Shown: positions 62,374 through 64,000 of the stretch, in pieces
Layout: every line of letters starts with the position of its first letter
How positions within the stretch are numbered: position 1 is the first letter of the stretch
Assembly (NCBI GenBank): GCA_964636815.1
Contig: CAZWTF010000003.1
Location: 92,117-156,116 of the forward strand
Origin: SOIL31 sp964636815
Lineage (GTDB): Bacteria; Babelota; Babeliae; Babelales; Vermiphilaceae
Direction: 5' to 3'
Length of the DNA stretch: 64,000 nucleotides
Position numbers and translations under genes: made by a program
The notes under the pieces: model-generated
The model's database searches: none
Seen by the model: only the letters and a program-made list of their open reading frames with translations
What the model was told of the DNA's origin: nothing

Positions 62374-64000
62374 ATGAAACGGTTTAGAGTGCATATTTTT
62401 TGTGCAGTTGTAGCTTGTACATTTCTATTAATCGTACGAGGGACGCGTACACTAGATTATGCAGAAATGTTTTATGGTTGGAAGAATGCAGCAGTGAGCG
62501 CATTAAGACAGCGCTATGATCAAACAAAGGCATTTGTAGGACGTGAACTTATTTCTCCCGTTTTGATTAAAGTGATTAAGTCTCAAGAAAAAGCGATTTT
62601 GAATAATCCGTATCAAAATACAGTTGCGACGGTACGCATTGGTAATGAATTGCACCCTGATGAACGTGCGTACCGTGTATCCCGTGAACCAAAAGTAAAA
62701 GCTGCTCTAGAAAGTTTATTGGGTAGATCTTTAGACGGCAAAAAAATCCCAGTGATTTCATTTGTTGGCAGTGGTGGTGGATACCGTGCAATGTTGTGCA
62801 CAACAGGTTCCATGGTTGGTGCTGAAAAGATTGGTTTATTGAATGCTGTGACATATATTACTGCACTGTCAGGTTCAACTTGGGCATTGGGACCGTGGAT
62901 GATGACAGGGTGGTCGTGGGCAGATTTTAGAGTATATTTAGAAGGTGTTGTTGTAAGAAATATTTTTCAAATTGGTGCAGATGTTGCACGGCACATTGCT
63001 GATGTATGTGCAACAAAGTTGGCTTTTGGTCAATCCGTTACAACAGTTGATTTGTTTGGTGCATTGATTGCAAACAGGTTATTAGACGGGTTTGGTGAAG
63101 ACAGGCAAATGTTATATCTATCACAGCAAGCGCAATGTGTTCAAGATGGTAATTTTCCGTATCCAATTTATACCGCAACAGATGGCAGTGAAAAAGTTGT
63201 TCAAGATGCGCATTGGTATGAATTTACACCGCATGAAGTTGGTTGTCCTATATTTGGTGTCTATATTCCAACATGGTCATATGGACGTGCATTTTATGGA
63301 GGAGGATCTTTAGATTTTGCACCAGAACAAACATTAGGATTTATTTTAGGAACATGTGGATCTGCGTACGCATTGCACGTTGGTTTTGCGTGGGACGGAT
63401 TAGCAGAGAGTCTTTCTAATGTTGTTTTAAAACAGTTGATGGAAGAGTATGTTATAGCACCTTTAAAAGGTAAACGAATTTTCTGGGCTGAAGTTAATAA
63501 TTATATGAAAGGTGTACCAAACATATCTAATGCATACTCAAACTTAGAAACACGTGATGCATTAAAGTTGGTTGATGCAGGTCTTACGTTTAATTTACCG
63601 TATCCACCAGTGAGTGGTGAACGTGCAGAGCGCAAAGCTGATGTACTGATTATCCTTGATGCATCGGCAGATGTTATACCTGCAGAATTGAAAAAAGTTG
63701 AGCAATATGCGCGTAATCATAAACTCAAATTCCCTGCCATTGATTATACCGGTTTGGATAAAAAAACATGTGCTGTATTTAAAGATGAAAAAGATCCTTC
63801 AGTTCCTGTGGTTATTTATATGCCACGTATTAGTGATGCACAATTATTACGTGATCATGTATTAAAGCCTGAGTTTGCTCAGTATAGAAACCTTGAAGGT
63901 TTTAATTTGGAATCATGTACTAATGAAAGTGGGCAAGTCTGTAATACTTTGAATTTTGAATATACAGAAAAACAAGCGCAGCAAGTGATGAACCAAACTG
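62374..64000 (+). CDS. Eukaryote-like cytosolic phospholipase A2 (cPLA2) family protein, partial
   Basis: The frame is open to the window edge (542 codons). A signal peptide or anchor covers residues 1-22. The cPLA2 catalytic core is clear: the oxyanion loop GSGGGYRAML near 130, the nucleophile elbow ALSGSTW with Ser 166, and the catalytic Asp 401 in VDAGLTFNLPYP, followed by KADVLIILDAS. The VDxGLTFNLPYP stretch is nearly that of animal group IVA cPLA2. The enzyme should cleave phospholipid sn-2 ester bonds. GAGAGG precedes the ATG. The C-terminus is missing, so length and any extra domain are unknown. Confidence 0.85.
   Translation, partial: MKRFRVHIFCAVVACTFLLIVRGTRTLDYAEMFYGWKNAAVSALRQRYDQTKAFVGRELISPVLIKVIKSQEKAILNNPYQNTVATVRIGNELHPDERAYRVSREPKVKAALESLLGRSLDGKKIPVISFVGSGGGYRAMLCTTGSMVGAEKIGLLNAVTYITALSGSTWALGPWMMTGWSWADFRVYLEGVVVRNIFQIGADVARHIADVCATKLAFGQSVTTVDLFGALIANRLLDGFGEDRQMLYLSQQAQCVQDGNFPYPIYTATDGSEKVVQDAHWYEFTPHEVGCPIFGVYIPTWSYGRAFYGGGSLDFAPEQTLGFILGTCGSAYALHVGFAWDGLAESLSNVVLKQLMEEYVIAPLKGKRIFWAEVNNYMKGVPNISNAYSNLETRDALKLVDAGLTFNLPYPPVSGERAERKADVLIILDASADVIPAELKKVEQYARNHKLKFPAIDYTGLDKKTCAVFKDEKDPSVPVVIYMPRISDAQLLRDHVLKPEFAQYRNLEGFNLESCTNESGQVCNTLNFEYTEKQAQQVMNQT

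Overview
This is an AT-rich, gene-dense bacterial window. The gene content suggests an intracellular or host-dependent, Gram-negative-type bacterium. Evidence for that is an outer-membrane-type beta-barrel protein ending in Phe, a TonB-like protein, a polyamine importer, about a dozen small exported orphan proteins, an F-box/ankyrin-like exported protein and a eukaryote-like cytosolic phospholipase A2. This set is reminiscent of Candidatus Dependentiae (TM6), protist-associated bacteria. That taxonomic call is inference; no rRNA gene is present to confirm it.

Layout. 1-2976: end of a potABCD polyamine import operon, every junction an ATGA overlap. 3030-10076: a strong doubled promoter, then a 1450-residue exported beta-rich protein, a beta-barrel protein and a Cys-rich exported protein. 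10191-16472: an exported orphan overlapping metG, an exported WD40-like protein, and topA on the minus strand. 16777-26367: a small acidic protein, a membrane protein, plsC, a full Bat (BatA-E) operon, an M23 peptidase and signal peptidase I. 26432-30208: an exported orphan, tRNA-Cys and tRNA-Leu, HU, a FUN14-like protein, and a type II secretion/type IV pilus ATPase split into two genes. 30205-43810: exported orphans, the sufCBDS operon, two exported HAD-like proteins, a VTT-domain membrane protein, sufU with a NurA-like nuclease, and the F-box/ankyrin-like protein. 43951-52243: dnaJ with a mini J-protein, a TonB-like gene, tilS, gyrB, tadA, a DksA-like gene and rpsI. 52357-64000: glmS, small exported genes, a DUF2975/XRE pair, an S41 protease, ftsB, sodB, lysS, a tandem family of small exported proteins, and the cPLA2-like gene running off the right edge.

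Two patterns cross the whole window. First, several families of short GC-richer palindromic repeats lie between genes, and at least three copies lie in frame inside genes (M23 peptidase, TonB-like protein, SufD tail). Second, about twelve unrelated exported proteins place a Met at the predicted signal-peptide cleavage site, usually followed by Glu, Asp or an aromatic residue. The housekeeping genes (translation, Fe-S assembly, topology, chaperones, cell division) look intact. The accessory genes are mostly secreted or envelope proteins, as expected of an organism whose main business is with a host.
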